The notes beneath the pieces are model-generated. The model did not search any database. It was not told the origin of the DNA and saw only the letters and a program-made list of their open reading frames with translations. From positions 1-25,569 of the forward strand of contig JBHJMP010000998.1 in the NCBI GenBank assembly GCA_043381765.1: a DNA stretch of 25,569 nucleotides. The letters run 5' to 3'. The stretch comes from Collodictyon triciliatum (taxonomy: Eukaryota > CRuMs). Position 1 is the stretch's first letter. Each line of letters starts with the position of its first letter. This document shows positions 14,273-25,569 of this stretch, piece by piece. The position numbers were made by a program, and so were the translations under genes.

Positions 14273-17200
14273 TTACAGCGTTCGTGGTTGTATACGAGTC
14301 TGCTGTCTTTGTGTCTCGGACGTGTTCTGTGTTGCAGGTGGTTCGCCCTTCTCGGCTGTGGAAGATTACCGAGTATAATGCTCGCGTGAGTATGTTTGAT
14401 CGAATGGTGATGCAACAAGGTGTGCAATATTATATTTTGATTGTCCTCTTTGAAGTCATTTTCGACTCTTTTGAGGGGCACCTCTTTGCAGCACGAAGCT
14501 GCTGTTGTCATACACTTGAGATTCTCCCGAGTCCATGTAGCTGAGGACTCTCGACGTCGGCGCATCTTGCTCAACTATCCTCCTTTTTCGCATGCTAGCA
14601 TAAATTTACATGTAATAAGGTCATGTATTTATAAGAAGCGAAGAAACAGGGGAATCATGCATTCAGGTGTATGCGTTGTTATTTGTGCCATACACATGCT
14701 GCGGCTGACCACTGACGGAGATGGAATCGTCTATTGGGTTCGTTAATGAAAGTTTGTGAATAGATTAAATTCATAATTTCACTATGAATTTGTAGCAGAT
14801 GATTTTGTATTTTAAGAAAAGCTTTTAGTTTTAATGGCAAAAGTAGAGAAAATTATGGAATTGACGGGAAAAAAGAAGGAACTCGAACCCATATGCGAGG
14901 ATATAGGCTGTGGATATCTTTCTCCGTGCTGGTACTAAATTCAACATCGGGATGTAGTTTAATCGCATGGTAAATCACTTAACGTTAAGAAAAAAGAAAA
15001 AAAGAAAAGAAAAGAAAAGAAAAGAAAAAGGAAAAAGAAAAAAGAAAAGAAAAAGGAAAAAGAAAAAAGAAAAGGAGAAAAAAGGAAAAAAAGAAAAGAA
15101 AAAGAGAGATAGAAAAAGAGAGATAGAAAAAGAGAGATAGAAAAAGAGAGATAGAAGAGCTTACCGCATGGACGGTCGTAGAACCAAGCGTAGCCATGGA
15201 TACTGTATGCTCCGATGAAATCGCAACCGACCTTGTGCCCGAGTGTGTTGCGGGTATGTAGGAAAGTGGCTTGTGTTGTGCGATGTGGGGATGTGATGGC
15301 ATTTGTCGTACTCGGTTTGCATACGAAGTGCTTTGCGATGGACCTAATGAAGAAGCCGTGTCCGCTAAATGGCCTCCTGGGATTACTGGTCGATTCGCAG
15401 TCGACCGAGGTCGGCTCTGTCGAGAATGATACCATAACTTTCAGAAAAAAATTAAAATAATTTGGAATCTGAATAATTTGCATGGTATATTTATTCGTAT
15501 GATATCGGTGGACTAACTGTAATAACGTATCCCTCAGGTAAGCTGTCCATTTTTCCTAAACCATATTTTCAATTAGGACATGAAACTAATCAGCGAATGG
15601 CCAAGAAAAGCCGAACCAACCATAATGATTTTTTTAATTGCTCACCGTTGGCAAACATATGTTCGCTAATCTGATGTTTGCATGGATGTGTGTTGAAATC
15701 GGGTATTACGTGAGCTGAATTAGAAATGATACTAATTTTCTAATATATATTTCTGAGGAAGAGATATCATTAAAAATTCGCATACTTCATCAGGAATAGG
15801 CCCAACTTGGATATACTGAGAGACGTGCTCGTCTGAAGGAATCCCAACCTTTGGTTATATTGAGATGAGTGAAAGTAGAAATGGTAAAGAGATATCCTTT
15901 ATATTTCAAAAGAATTTTATGATTAAGCTATTATCTCCAAAAAAAAAAATAGAACCATACTTTCTGAATCGATACAACCCTGTGATGTGGCGGTTGACTA
16001 TTAATATTATACATATTTAATATCCAGCGAAGTCTGTGCATGCATTCATTCATTTTTTAGATTATATAAAGAAATACATGTTTTCCAAGGATTGAGAATG
16101 CCGATGACGCACAGTCTGAATTATTTTGAACTAAAATCAATACTTCGCTGGTGGGTAGATTAAAGCATGAATATAAGATACACACTTCAGTTCACCTGTG
16201 TATTGAAAGGAGACACATGTTCGTCGAGGTAATGATAAGATTGAGATGGGCACGATTCCTGTGGATTAAAATATTTTTAACTGAGTAAAAAACAGTCAAA
16301 TATATACTTTTTTTTGAAAAAAAATAGAAAAAAAGGAAACGAGGTTTACATCATATCCACGAGATGATATGCTTGGTCTTTCTTTGGAGACTACAAAGTG
16401 AATTGAAATGTTTCCATCACTAACAAGATCAATAGATATTCTCGAGATTGAATCTAAAGGTCTTCAATAAAATTGGATTGCATTGCGATATACTTGGGAG
16501 CTAGGCGCATACCATGGGTGACTTTGACAGTATTTGAATACATTTGGTTTGTATAAGCATCCACAGAGACTGAAGTCTCTCCGTATGGGGCGTGGGGGCT
16601 GCGATGTGGAAAGGATTCCATGTCTGCGTAGCGAAGATTAGAGCCAGTTTGGACATCGATATTGGGTTCTGAAATGGTGACGACCGCACGCGGAGCTTTA
16701 TGAGGTTTTGGAAAGAAATGTTGAACTTTGATATCTCAATCACCGTTTTGATGGGGAAAGCAAGTATATCGAGATTAACTTTATTAAATTTCATTTACCT
16801 CGAGGCACGAAGGCAACAGAGCTTTGACTCTATTCGTGTAAGGGTGCCGTTATATATTATTCACACAGTTGTTATAATTTTTCATTAAAAAATCTGGAAA
16901 AATATTCACAGGACGTTTAAAAAAGTATTTAGTACAACAAGAATAAGGCATACGGCTAACGGTGCGTGTTGGTCATTCTTTGGATTGAGGGTAGCAGTTT
17001 TGGTCTTGTGTAGACTGTGGCTATGATTCGTCTCTGAAGCGGCTGTGTGTTGCAGTGATGGTGACTTGGAAGAAATTACATGCGTTTGTTTGGGGACGGC
17101 AAAAGGCGGAGCAGCTGCAGAGGTGTTTGCCTGATTCTGAAGGCAGTCCAACGAGTCCTTACGGATTAGGGAGATTCATATTAATAATTATGCGGGTATG

Positions 17201-17731
17201 CTTCAGTCTGATGGTGAGCGAATTAAAAAAAAAAATAGCAGAATGTAAATGACTTGATCCAGAAAAACTTTCAGGTTCTGCTTTCAATTCCATTTATTTA
17301 GATTTTTTTCTCTTTTTACCCGAAAGGAGGCGAACGGATTCTTTAGAGATGGAGACACTCCCTTCTTTGTGTAAAAGATTTCCCAAAAGATTGACCACCA
17401 TTCAAGAAGAAATCCGCTCGGAATATCGCTTGGTATCGACTCCTTTGATATATACAAATATCATAAGAATGAAAATATATTTGAAAATAGTTTGTAGTTT
17501 AATAATCATAATAATCACGAGTATGTGATTAAGCTCAATAAGGGAGTCTAAGTAAAATACCTGAGAAAAGCTGGATGACTGCAACATAACCCGAGCAGCC
17601 ATCTCAAACTTGTTCTTCATCAGATAGTCGATGATGTACAATTGAAGCCTTCGTTTCAAACAGCAGAAAGGTAAAATAAAGTAAGTGTACATGCAACAAA
17701 AGGACCCAGCCCTGTCAATAGAGCTCATCAT
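14273..17731 (-). CDS. LisH/LUFS-domain protein with a long polar tail, probable transcription cofactor
   Basis: Exons (minus strand): 17731-17691 (tentative start), 17648-17561, 17439-17320, 17157-16954, 16829-16799, 16695-16513, 16390-16350, 16258-16196, 16115-16078, 15997-15961, 15848-15786, optional 15670-15646, 15437-15165, 14730-14694 (or -14696), 14540-14482, 14355-14273. The model has about 461 aa with the 25-nt optional exon and about 452 aa without it. Residues 15-65 match the LUFS module of LEUNIG, Flo8 and SSBP/SSDP proteins: a LisH helix pair (LQLYIIDYLMKN ... MAARVML) followed by GFLLEWWSIFWEIF. That module mediates dimerisation and partner binding in transcriptional co-regulators. 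The rest is Ser/Pro/His/Gln/Thr-rich and probably disordered; no WD40 repeats were seen, so it is closer to SSBP/Flo8 architecture than to LEUNIG. The LUFS core is firm. The start exon, which requires a 42-nt intron, and the frame after residue 303 are uncertain. Confidence 0.78.
14988..15155 (+). repeat. Poly-purine (GA-rich) repeat tract
   Basis: About 165 bases of A and G only, apart from a few T: AAAAGAAAAG-type units on the left and four copies of a 14-bp unit (AGAAAAAGAGAGAT) on the right. It lies in a LUFS-gene intron, starting 9 bases beyond the donor at 15164. On the minus strand it is pyrimidine-rich. Confidence 0.93.
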
Positions 17732-18400
17732 TTCTATTATGCGACGAACAGAGTCAACATGAAATGGCTGCTCAAAAACATACCGACTATGAGAAATATA
17801 CAAAAGATGAAATGGGAAGATAAACAATAGGCATCTTTGAGCCCTGTGAATAAAGATGCTGGATATAATCTGCGCGACCCAAACGCGAGAGTTTGAGTTT
17901 AGAGCAAAAAGAAAAAAGAAAAAAGAAAAAAGAAAAAAGAAAAAAGAAAAAAGAAAAAAGAAAAAAGAAAAAAGAAAAAGGAAAAGGAAAAGGCATCATG
18001 CACTGACATTTTTTCAGCTTCGCTCTGAGGCTGAATGGAGCCTTGTTCAGAGAAGATCGGGGCCGGGCGAGCAGGTTGCATCAAACAAACGTGCGGAGGC
18101 CGAAAAGAAGCGCAGCCTTTTTTCACTGACTCCCAAATAACTGCAAAGAAACCCTCGTTAGAGAGATGACCATCGAAGAGAATGCAGCGCGCATATGTGT
18201 CAGGGGAAAGAATACATGCGAGGGACAAAGGAGGGCAGGAAAAGGGACTGAGTCATGCAACAATGAAACACTCGCTCGGAGGCGAATATGCAAAAGTGTG
18301 CTTTGGTTGACCGCAGAGTTATGACTGCTTCGTACTATTTTGGTATTTATATCTCTGGCTTTGTAAACTCAATATCTGGGAGCGTAACAACACATCAATT
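17732..18400. other. Upstream region of the LUFS gene with a GAAAAAA array
   Basis: The probable promoter and leader side of the minus-strand LUFS gene. It includes the array at 17906-17990 and a GC-richer block at 18018-18240 in which an exon-like plus-strand segment ends in a stop at 18140 (see findings). No confident gene was found. Confidence 0.4.
17906..17990 (+). repeat. (GAAAAAA)n tandem array
   Basis: Twelve or so units of a 7-bp GAAAAAA motif, degrading to GGAAAA at the right end. Both strands read as long open frames (Lys/Arg-rich or Phe-rich) purely because of the repeat. Confidence 0.95.
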
Positions 18401-20194
<1,794 letters not shown>

Positions 20195-21664
20195 CTACTG
20201 CTTCAGAGCGCTGTTTTCCCCTTCGTGTCGTCCTTTTTCTTCGCCTTTCTTTTCTCCAATCCTTTCTTCGGGCACTTCTTTAACAACTTCACCAATAATT
20301 TCGAGTTCTGTCCTGCTTAATTCACTGCCTTGATTTTCTTCAGAGACGCTTCGATTGGAGGCATTCTCATCCAGACCAGCACTGCGCAATGGCGGGTCAA
20401 GCGAGACTTGCAAGATGGGCAGAGTCATAAACGGAGATGTCTTGTGACTATCGTCCGCATTGCTATCCGCATCAATCGATTTGAGGTCGATCTGTTCCAT
20501 ATCCTTTCCTTTGTAGCCATGATGAGCACTCCTTGAGTTAGAATTGAGTTCAATCACATCCTGCTCACTTATCGATTCAGGTTCTCTATTAGAAAGCTCT
20601 CTGGTCAATGCAACTGCCTCGTGAGTTGCTCTCACATCATTTCCCTCAGCCACATCATCGCTCTCTCTCAGGTGTGAACTAGGGCTGGCAGATTCTTGGC
20701 TTTCAAGTGTGTCTCTGATTCCCGTGCTCGCTCGTGCAGCTTTGGTCGGGTGCTTTGGTCGGGATGCCACAGACCGAATTTTGGATAACCAGCCCGGTGA
20801 TGAGTCGATTTTTGGGGCTTGTGATTGAGGTTGCAGTGCGTTATCTACCTTAAGCTGATTTTCAATCGGACTCGGTAATGGCGTGGATATGTGTTCTGCA
20901 GCTCTTTTCGTACTAATCCTGGATATCATAGATGGAGCAGGATGGCCATGAACAGACGCAAGCTTTTTGAGGGCAGCCTTGTTTCCACGGTGGTATCCTA
21001 TCATGTAAGAGAGGCCACATCCTGACAGAAAGAAGCCGGTCTTCATCTGTGATGTACAACCAGTCAAATGATAAAATGAGAAGAAAAGAGACTACTTTGG
21101 AAAAGACGGAAGGAAACGTGCTGGGAGAAGAAGGAAAAAAACACAATGCTAAAATACGGAACAGATTGACAATTCAAACCATGAAGATGGCCCAGCTCTC
21201 TTCCTTTATGGCGTTGCTCTTGGGTGGATTGATCTTTTGCTTCAGCTCGTCCTTCAAAATGCGGTTGATTTCTCCCAGCTCCAGCTCCAGCTTGTTCATA
21301 TGTGCCTGGCGTGCAACAAGACCCTAACGTTGAAGGGAATTAGTAGCAGCTGGCTGAAGCGATAGGGTATGCCTGGTTGGCCCACGGTAAAAAGACAGCG
21401 ATTGATAATAAAGAAAAAGAGAAGCATATTTATTTTTGTTGGAATTGTGTTTAGCACAAAGTCGTATAAACGTGTGGTGAGTCAGACGAAGACACTTACA
21501 ACCCACGCAGCCCCACAGGAAAGAATTGTCGAGGATATGGTCAGAAAAACGCGGTGTTTCTCGAATGTTTCTTGCAGAGATTCCTTCAATCCCGTTGCCC
21601 AGCTCATTGTTGCGGAAACGCGCGCCCCAACTTTGCTGCTTGCGCCAATCCCCCAACGCGACAT
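20195..21664 (-). CDS. Unknown membrane/coiled-coil protein with long acidic tail
   Basis: Three phase-0 exons (21664-21500, 21323-21180, 21046-20195) give 386 aa ending in TAG. The ATG at 21664 is the first in the frame and is followed by a basic, Ser/Ala-rich amphipathic stretch (MSRWGIGASSKVGARVSAT), possibly organelle-targeting. A hydrophobic segment (HRVFLTISSTILSCGAAWV, about 37-57) leads into a charged coiled-coil (NKLELELGEINRILKDELK, about 70-88). A second, short hydrophobic segment (TGFFLSGCGLSYMIGY) lies at about 106-121. The remaining 260 residues are Ser/Glu/Asp/Lys-rich, Cys-free and probably disordered, ending in a KKGEEKGRHEGE cluster. The donors are GTAAGT and GTTTGA; the latter is weak. 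I do not recognise the family. Two membrane helices around a coiled coil with a large soluble tail could suit an organelle-membrane or contact-site scaffold, but that is speculation. Confidence 0.74.
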
Positions 21665-21992
21665 TCTTGTCCTCAGCGTCAAACTGTTCCTTTACTTATG
21701 ATTTCTTTTCAGACTCCCGATCAACACAAACTTAACTGTTTGTTTATTTTGTGTTTCATTCTCTTCTTTTTCTTCTGGAATCTGAGCAGAGGCGGCCGCC
21801 GATCTGAAAGACTGGAGGGTCCCAGCGAAAAGCATCAGAGGTGATTGTGTGATGGTGTGATGAAACGCGCTCATCCATGCCATTTTTGTGCTCTATGCAT
21901 TGAAATGTGCTGATTGTGTGGAAGCTAAGCTGGTTCACTCAAGAGGAGACAGGAGAGAGGAGAGAGAACTCGCCATTTATTCATTGCGTGCA
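21665..21992. other. Spacer between the MORN gene 3' end and the membrane-protein gene start
   Basis: About 330 bases containing the presumed promoter of the membrane-protein gene (minus strand) and the 3' end of the MORN gene. No further coding signal was seen. Confidence 0.5.
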
Positions 21993-23626
21993 CTATGCTT
22001 CAATCACGTTTTGGAGTTTGCTGGCGACCCCGTTGTAAAAGTTGCCCTTCCATCGTCTGCCGTTTACATCTGTGAAGTACCCGAGACCGTGCATTCTAAG
22101 AGTTTCCAGGATGTGGTTTAGAGCATCGACTTAACTTGAGATGTGATGGGTCATTTCTGCTCCCTTACGCTCGATTCCACGAGCGAAGATACAGTTGCTA
22201 TCGAATATGATGGGATAGTCCATTTTCTTCCCATGTTATATTTATTGGTATACTTGACATATGATTGCGTAAGGAAAATGTACTTGTCTTCATGAAATTG
22301 TCCCTCGTAGAAGGAGCCATCCGGCCAAGTGTACTTGCCCTTTCCTTCATATTTGTTCTGCACCCAGTCACCCTGCATTGCAGACATTCAAGAATAGGTC
22401 CGAGAGCAAATGTATTATATAACAATTGCATAGCACATTAAAGCTTCTGTTTAAATTATTTTTCTCTTATCCAGGAATTACTCTTCCATAAAATCTCATG
22501 CGTCCATGAGAATAGATTTACCTCATAGGTAGCCCCACTTGCATATCGAAACATTCCTACAAGAATATAAATGGTGTTTCATAAGACTGTATTCAAGTGG
22601 ATGTAATACTTCATTTCATAATGTTACATTAAAACATAAAAAGAATCAACCATTCGTTAAAGGAAGTTCAATAATAATGGTGAAGAGAATGGAGTGAAGG
22701 AAGGCATCATCCCACCATAACCCTCCATGTAATCAAGCTTCCATGCTCCTTCGTATCGCTGCTCTCGATCAATAAATACACCTTTTCCGTGCCTTTTTAT
22801 GACCATAGGGACCTCTTGCACTTCTTTCTCTTTCTCTTGCTATACCACAATTTAATCAATTTAAAAAAAAAAGAAGGACATTTGATGCATAGAGATGTCG
22901 CATAAAAATAAATCGAGAGGATTATGATGCTTCGCGATCCATCAACAAAAAATTAAATGAGTGAATGGATAGAGTGCCTTTTTTGACTTCTTGTCTTCTT
23001 TTTTCTCCTCTTCGGGCTCGGGCTCTATCGTAGGAAACAGTTGCCAATCGCCTTCTACGATAATAATATAATTTTTTGTGGACCATACACGGCATACAGG
23101 CTCAATAAATAATGTTTGACTTTGAACCCGTGAGTACTTTGACTAAAGAAACCAACCATATCTGCTCCCGTCGGGAAATATATACACGCCTGTCCCCCGA
23201 TCAGTGGGTTCTTGCTCGACTGGGGCGACTGGAAAATAGTGCCGTTTTGAGGTTAGCTTTATTATCACGAGGCCAAAAAAAAAAAAAAAAGAACGCTTTC
23301 GGTTTCGCGACCGAAGGCAGGGTTGGAGAAGTTTTTTTTTTTTAAAAAAAAGACATGCCGCTTTCATCGCTTGAGAAAAAAACAAGGAGTCATCTAAAAA
23401 AGTTTCTGGAGGGAGCGGAATGTATTCGATAATGAAAACTCGTATGCATTTTATTTTTTTGAAACTTTTTTTTAATTTTTTTACTAACAAAGTAAAAGCG
23501 AAATTGAATAAAAAGTCGAGCCTGAAGATATTGACACAGACCTTCTTCGTGCTCTTCGAGTTTCTCCTCCTTTTCCTTTTCTTTCTTTTTGGGGTCCTTC
23601 CCTTTTTTTGCTCCGCTCTTATCCAT
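21993..23626 (-). CDS. MORN-repeat protein
   Basis: Seven exons (minus strand): 23626-23542, 23228-23157, 23054-22978, 22839-22716, 22556-22522, 22372-22284, 22095-21993. They give 194 aa with matching phases, ending in TAG. The N-terminus is highly charged (KKGKDPKKKEKEKEEKLEE). MORN motifs follow: GTGVYIFPDGSRYEGDW, then an acidic/basic insert, HGKGVFIDREQRYEGAW, EGYGMFRYASGATYEGDW, YEGKGKYTWPDGSFYEGQF and HGLGYFTDVNGRRWKGNF. This makes about five repeats covering most of the protein. MORN repeats form elongated beta-hairpin sheets used as membrane-proximal or axonemal scaffolds; small MORN proteins are common in flagellated protists. The exact partner is unknown. The intron after exon 3 seems to use a GC donor (GCACTC at 22977), because no GT there restores frame, and the exon 1 donor GTCTGT is weak. 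Confidence 0.87.
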
Positions 23627-24744
23627 GTCTACTGTGGTATCCCTCTACGTTGCGAGATCGAAAGTTAGTTTTTGACAAATGAAGTAAATAATAATAAAAG
23701 ACAGAAAGAAAAAAGAGCGTGAAAGAGTCTTCGCGAATGCATGGCGACTGCCTGCTTTTCTTTTCATCTGCAGGATCGAGTCGATAATATCATCACGTTG
23801 CGCATGATTAGAAGGGAAGCCCCCCCAAAAAAATGTTGTCTCTCGATTCTTCTTTCAACCCGGCGAACTCTTGCATGCTTGCTTGTGGGAGTCGTGTTGG
23901 CAGACGATTAAAACTAGCAGAGGTTTTCCTTTCTTTTCCTGCGCAGATCGCGAATATGGAGCAACGGAATCCGTTGTATCTTCCAGTTTTGTACATAAAG
24001 CTTCCCAGCATCCAAAGAATAATTGTGGAAAATAAAATATTTTTTCCTTTATTCGATTCAAAGTGTGGAAAATAAAATATAATACATCAGTGGCTTTTGT
24101 CTCTACGCATCTTGGGGGTTTGGCAAGAACACACTCGCACCCTTTGCTGCTCTGACCGTGGGAGAAGAGAGATATACAAATACGCTACTAGATATACCCC
24201 ATCGCAGATCGGATATCTGCTTCACATAAATTCAATGTACTAATCAGCTCGCTGTGGCTGACCTGCGGCTGAACGCACCATGTTCACCTTACACTCCTTG
24301 CATCGCTTGGCTTCTTGACATAAAGAGCCTCTAAACAAAATCAAAGGGGCGCATTTTGCCTCGATTTCAACAACAAAAAACCTTACCGGATATTATACAA
24401 ATTAAATCATGTGAGTTTGTTGTGGGCGAATATAAAATATTTTATCTGTCCCGCCCAAGGACTGGCCAGACGTATTTTCATTTAAGATTTCCACTGTTTA
24501 GCTGACGAGAGCACATAGCTTTATTTATTAGCTGAGGGAAGCTGCAGTTGATGCCATTCTTTTCATTCACCTGTCCAAAAGATTTTTTAACTTCTATATG
24601 TATGGCTCTATTCAGAAAGGATAATTTTTCTATCACTAATCTAGAAAAATATAAGGAATTCCGATTGTACTAGTTTAAATCCTTTATTTATTATTTATTT
24701 TAAATTGATTTTTTTAACCTACATCATTTTTGCCACATGCGAGG
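23627..24744. other. Spacer upstream of the MORN gene
   Basis: About 1.1 kb without a gene I can support. It includes the likely MORN promoter, a pair of TGTGGAAAATAAAATAT direct repeats (24024-24040 and 24064-24080) and the 3' flank of the next minus-strand gene. Open frames here are short and overlap on both strands. Confidence 0.5.
24024..24080. repeat. 17-bp direct repeat pair
   Basis: TGTGGAAAATAAAATAT occurs at 24024-24040 and 24064-24080, 40 bp apart start to start. GTGGAAAATAAA also occurs near 19921, so the motif may belong to a scattered AT-rich repeat. Confidence 0.85.
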
Positions 24745-25459
24745 CTATTGATTTGCCTTCTTTTGTTTTATCTTCAGTGCGCTGTGGTTAGCTGGGATTT
24801 TATCACCTGCCGACGCAACGGCACTGGCAAGGAGGTGGAGTGTTGATTCAAGATCTTGTGAATAATCCACCAAAAATTTGCGGGGTTAGAAGAATTAACC
24901 AATGATAAAATGAACAAACGTGACGAGATTTCTACTGTCATTATCGCCCCAACATGAGAGGATTCGTTACAAAATACTTATGGATTCTGTCATTAAAAAT
25001 CCATAAATTGCAAGGAGTTATCAATATCGGTACATGTCCCAAAGATCTACCTTCTATTGTCGTCTCTCCGAATTCCTCCAAGACTATCTTTTCCATCAGC
25101 TCCTGCTTTTCTTTGCAATTTCTTATTCTGTTTTCCCATTGAGCGCTGATACCGTTGAAAAATCTATAATTTAAAAATGAGTTGATGACGTGCTATCAAA
25201 ACTAACATATGGTCACCCAAAAGTCAAGGACTGCCTTCTAATTTCATCTCATCATGTTTTATTTTAATTAAAAAATAGGTATAACTAACCTTGTAGGAAG
25301 CCCTATGTGACCAACAAAAGTCCGGCTGTTCGGTTCATACGCCAATTTATGGATATGTCTCATGACATCAAGGTCAGAGCTCATAAAATTCAATTCTTTT
25401 TGAAGGGAGTTCACCGATGATTCTTGTGACTCAACTTTTGCGGTGCACGTTTTCTGCAT
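24745..25459 (-). CDS. Small charged coiled-coil protein of unknown family
   Basis: Three phase-compatible exons (25459-25290, 25145-25051, 24806-24745) give 108 aa ending in TAG, if the ATG at 25459 is the true start. That ATG lies just after CCTTCAAG, so it could instead follow an acceptor, with further exons beyond the window. The protein is helical and charged: Gln/Glu/Lys/Asp throughout, heptad-like VNSLQKELNFMSSDLDVMRH, then EPNSRTFVGHIGLPTS, then QWENRIRNCKEKQELMEKIVLEEFG, and a basic end (LKIKQKKANQ). I do not recognise it. It lies next to a MORN gene in the same orientation, so a ciliary or cytoskeletal role is possible but unproven. Confidence 0.6.
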
Positions 25460-25472
25460 CTTGAAGGCGATC

Positions 25473-25490
25473 GGGGGGGGGGGGGGGGGG
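25473..25490 (+). repeat. 18-nt poly-G followed by T/A homopolymers
   Basis: Eighteen G in a row, then TTTTT and several poly-A runs, occupy the last 100 bases. The sequence from 25473 to 25569 is low complexity and may be poorly determined. Confidence 0.9.
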
Positions 25491-25569
25491 TTTTTAAAAA
25501 AAAAAACCAACAAAAAAAAAAGAATTTTTGTTTTTAACTTTAAAAAAAAAAAACATAAAAATTTATATT

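Noticed and set aside
14860-14990. tRNA-like fragments (GGGTTCGAGTTCC on the minus strand near 14880-14892; GGGATGTAGTTTAAT-like start on the plus strand at 14950)
   Set aside because: The T-loop-like and D-arm-like parts are on opposite strands, and neither strand gives acceptor and anticodon stems that pair.
14959-15483. Single long minus-strand frame taken as one ORF
   Set aside because: Only 15437-15165 is exon-like, with an acceptor and a GTAAGC donor. The lower part is translated poly-purine tract in an intron.
17787-18228. Lys-rich and Phe-rich overlapping frames
   Set aside because: Both are products of the GAAAAAA array and not gene-like on either strand outside it.

Overview
This window is nuclear DNA from an intron-rich eukaryote, most likely a free-living protist. 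The evidence is many short GT-AG introns (about 40-370 nt), protein-coding exons as small as 25-31 nt, use of all three stop codons, AT-rich introns and spacers, and abundant simple repeats: a (CAAA)n array, a TATTTATC array, (ATT)n, long poly-purine tracts and a 97-nt poly-T. The gene set does not settle the lineage. It includes a CK1 kinase with the tail type known from plants, a GUCT DEAD-box helicase, a LUFS-domain cofactor, a two-domain MRH protein and a MORN protein. A SAR or rhizarian-type or other algal/protist nuclear genome would fit, but that is inference. The gene models below were built by hand from reading frame, splice sites and phase; every exon joint was checked for phase.

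Layout, left to right. 1-98 is a (CAAA)n array. 315-2627 (+) is a complete three-exon casein kinase 1 family gene with a large C-terminal repeat domain; its first intron is almost entirely tandem repeat. 3152-4247 (-) is a broken 3' end of a non-LTR retrotransposon with an RT-associated zinc-binding motif. 4581-7417 (-) is an 11-exon gene for a secreted protein with two mannose-6-phosphate-receptor-homology (MRH) domains. 8358-13446 (+) is a 23-exon DEAD-box RNA helicase with an apparent mitochondrial presequence, a GUCT domain and an Arg/Gly-rich tail.

From 14273 to 25459 all recognised genes are on the minus strand. 14273-17731 is a LisH/LUFS-domain protein with a long polar tail and about 16 exons. 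20195-21664 is a three-exon membrane/coiled-coil protein of unknown family. 21993-23626 is a seven-exon MORN-repeat protein. 24745-25459 is a small coiled-coil protein of unknown family at the window end. The stretch 17750-20190 is mostly repeat and unassigned spacer.

The genes do not form an operon or an obvious pathway; this looks like an ordinary eukaryotic gene neighbourhood. The most notable observations are the MRH gene, whose two domains keep the same intron phases in the same order (a tandem duplication of a five-exon module), and a possible frame-switching 25-nt microexon in the LUFS gene.
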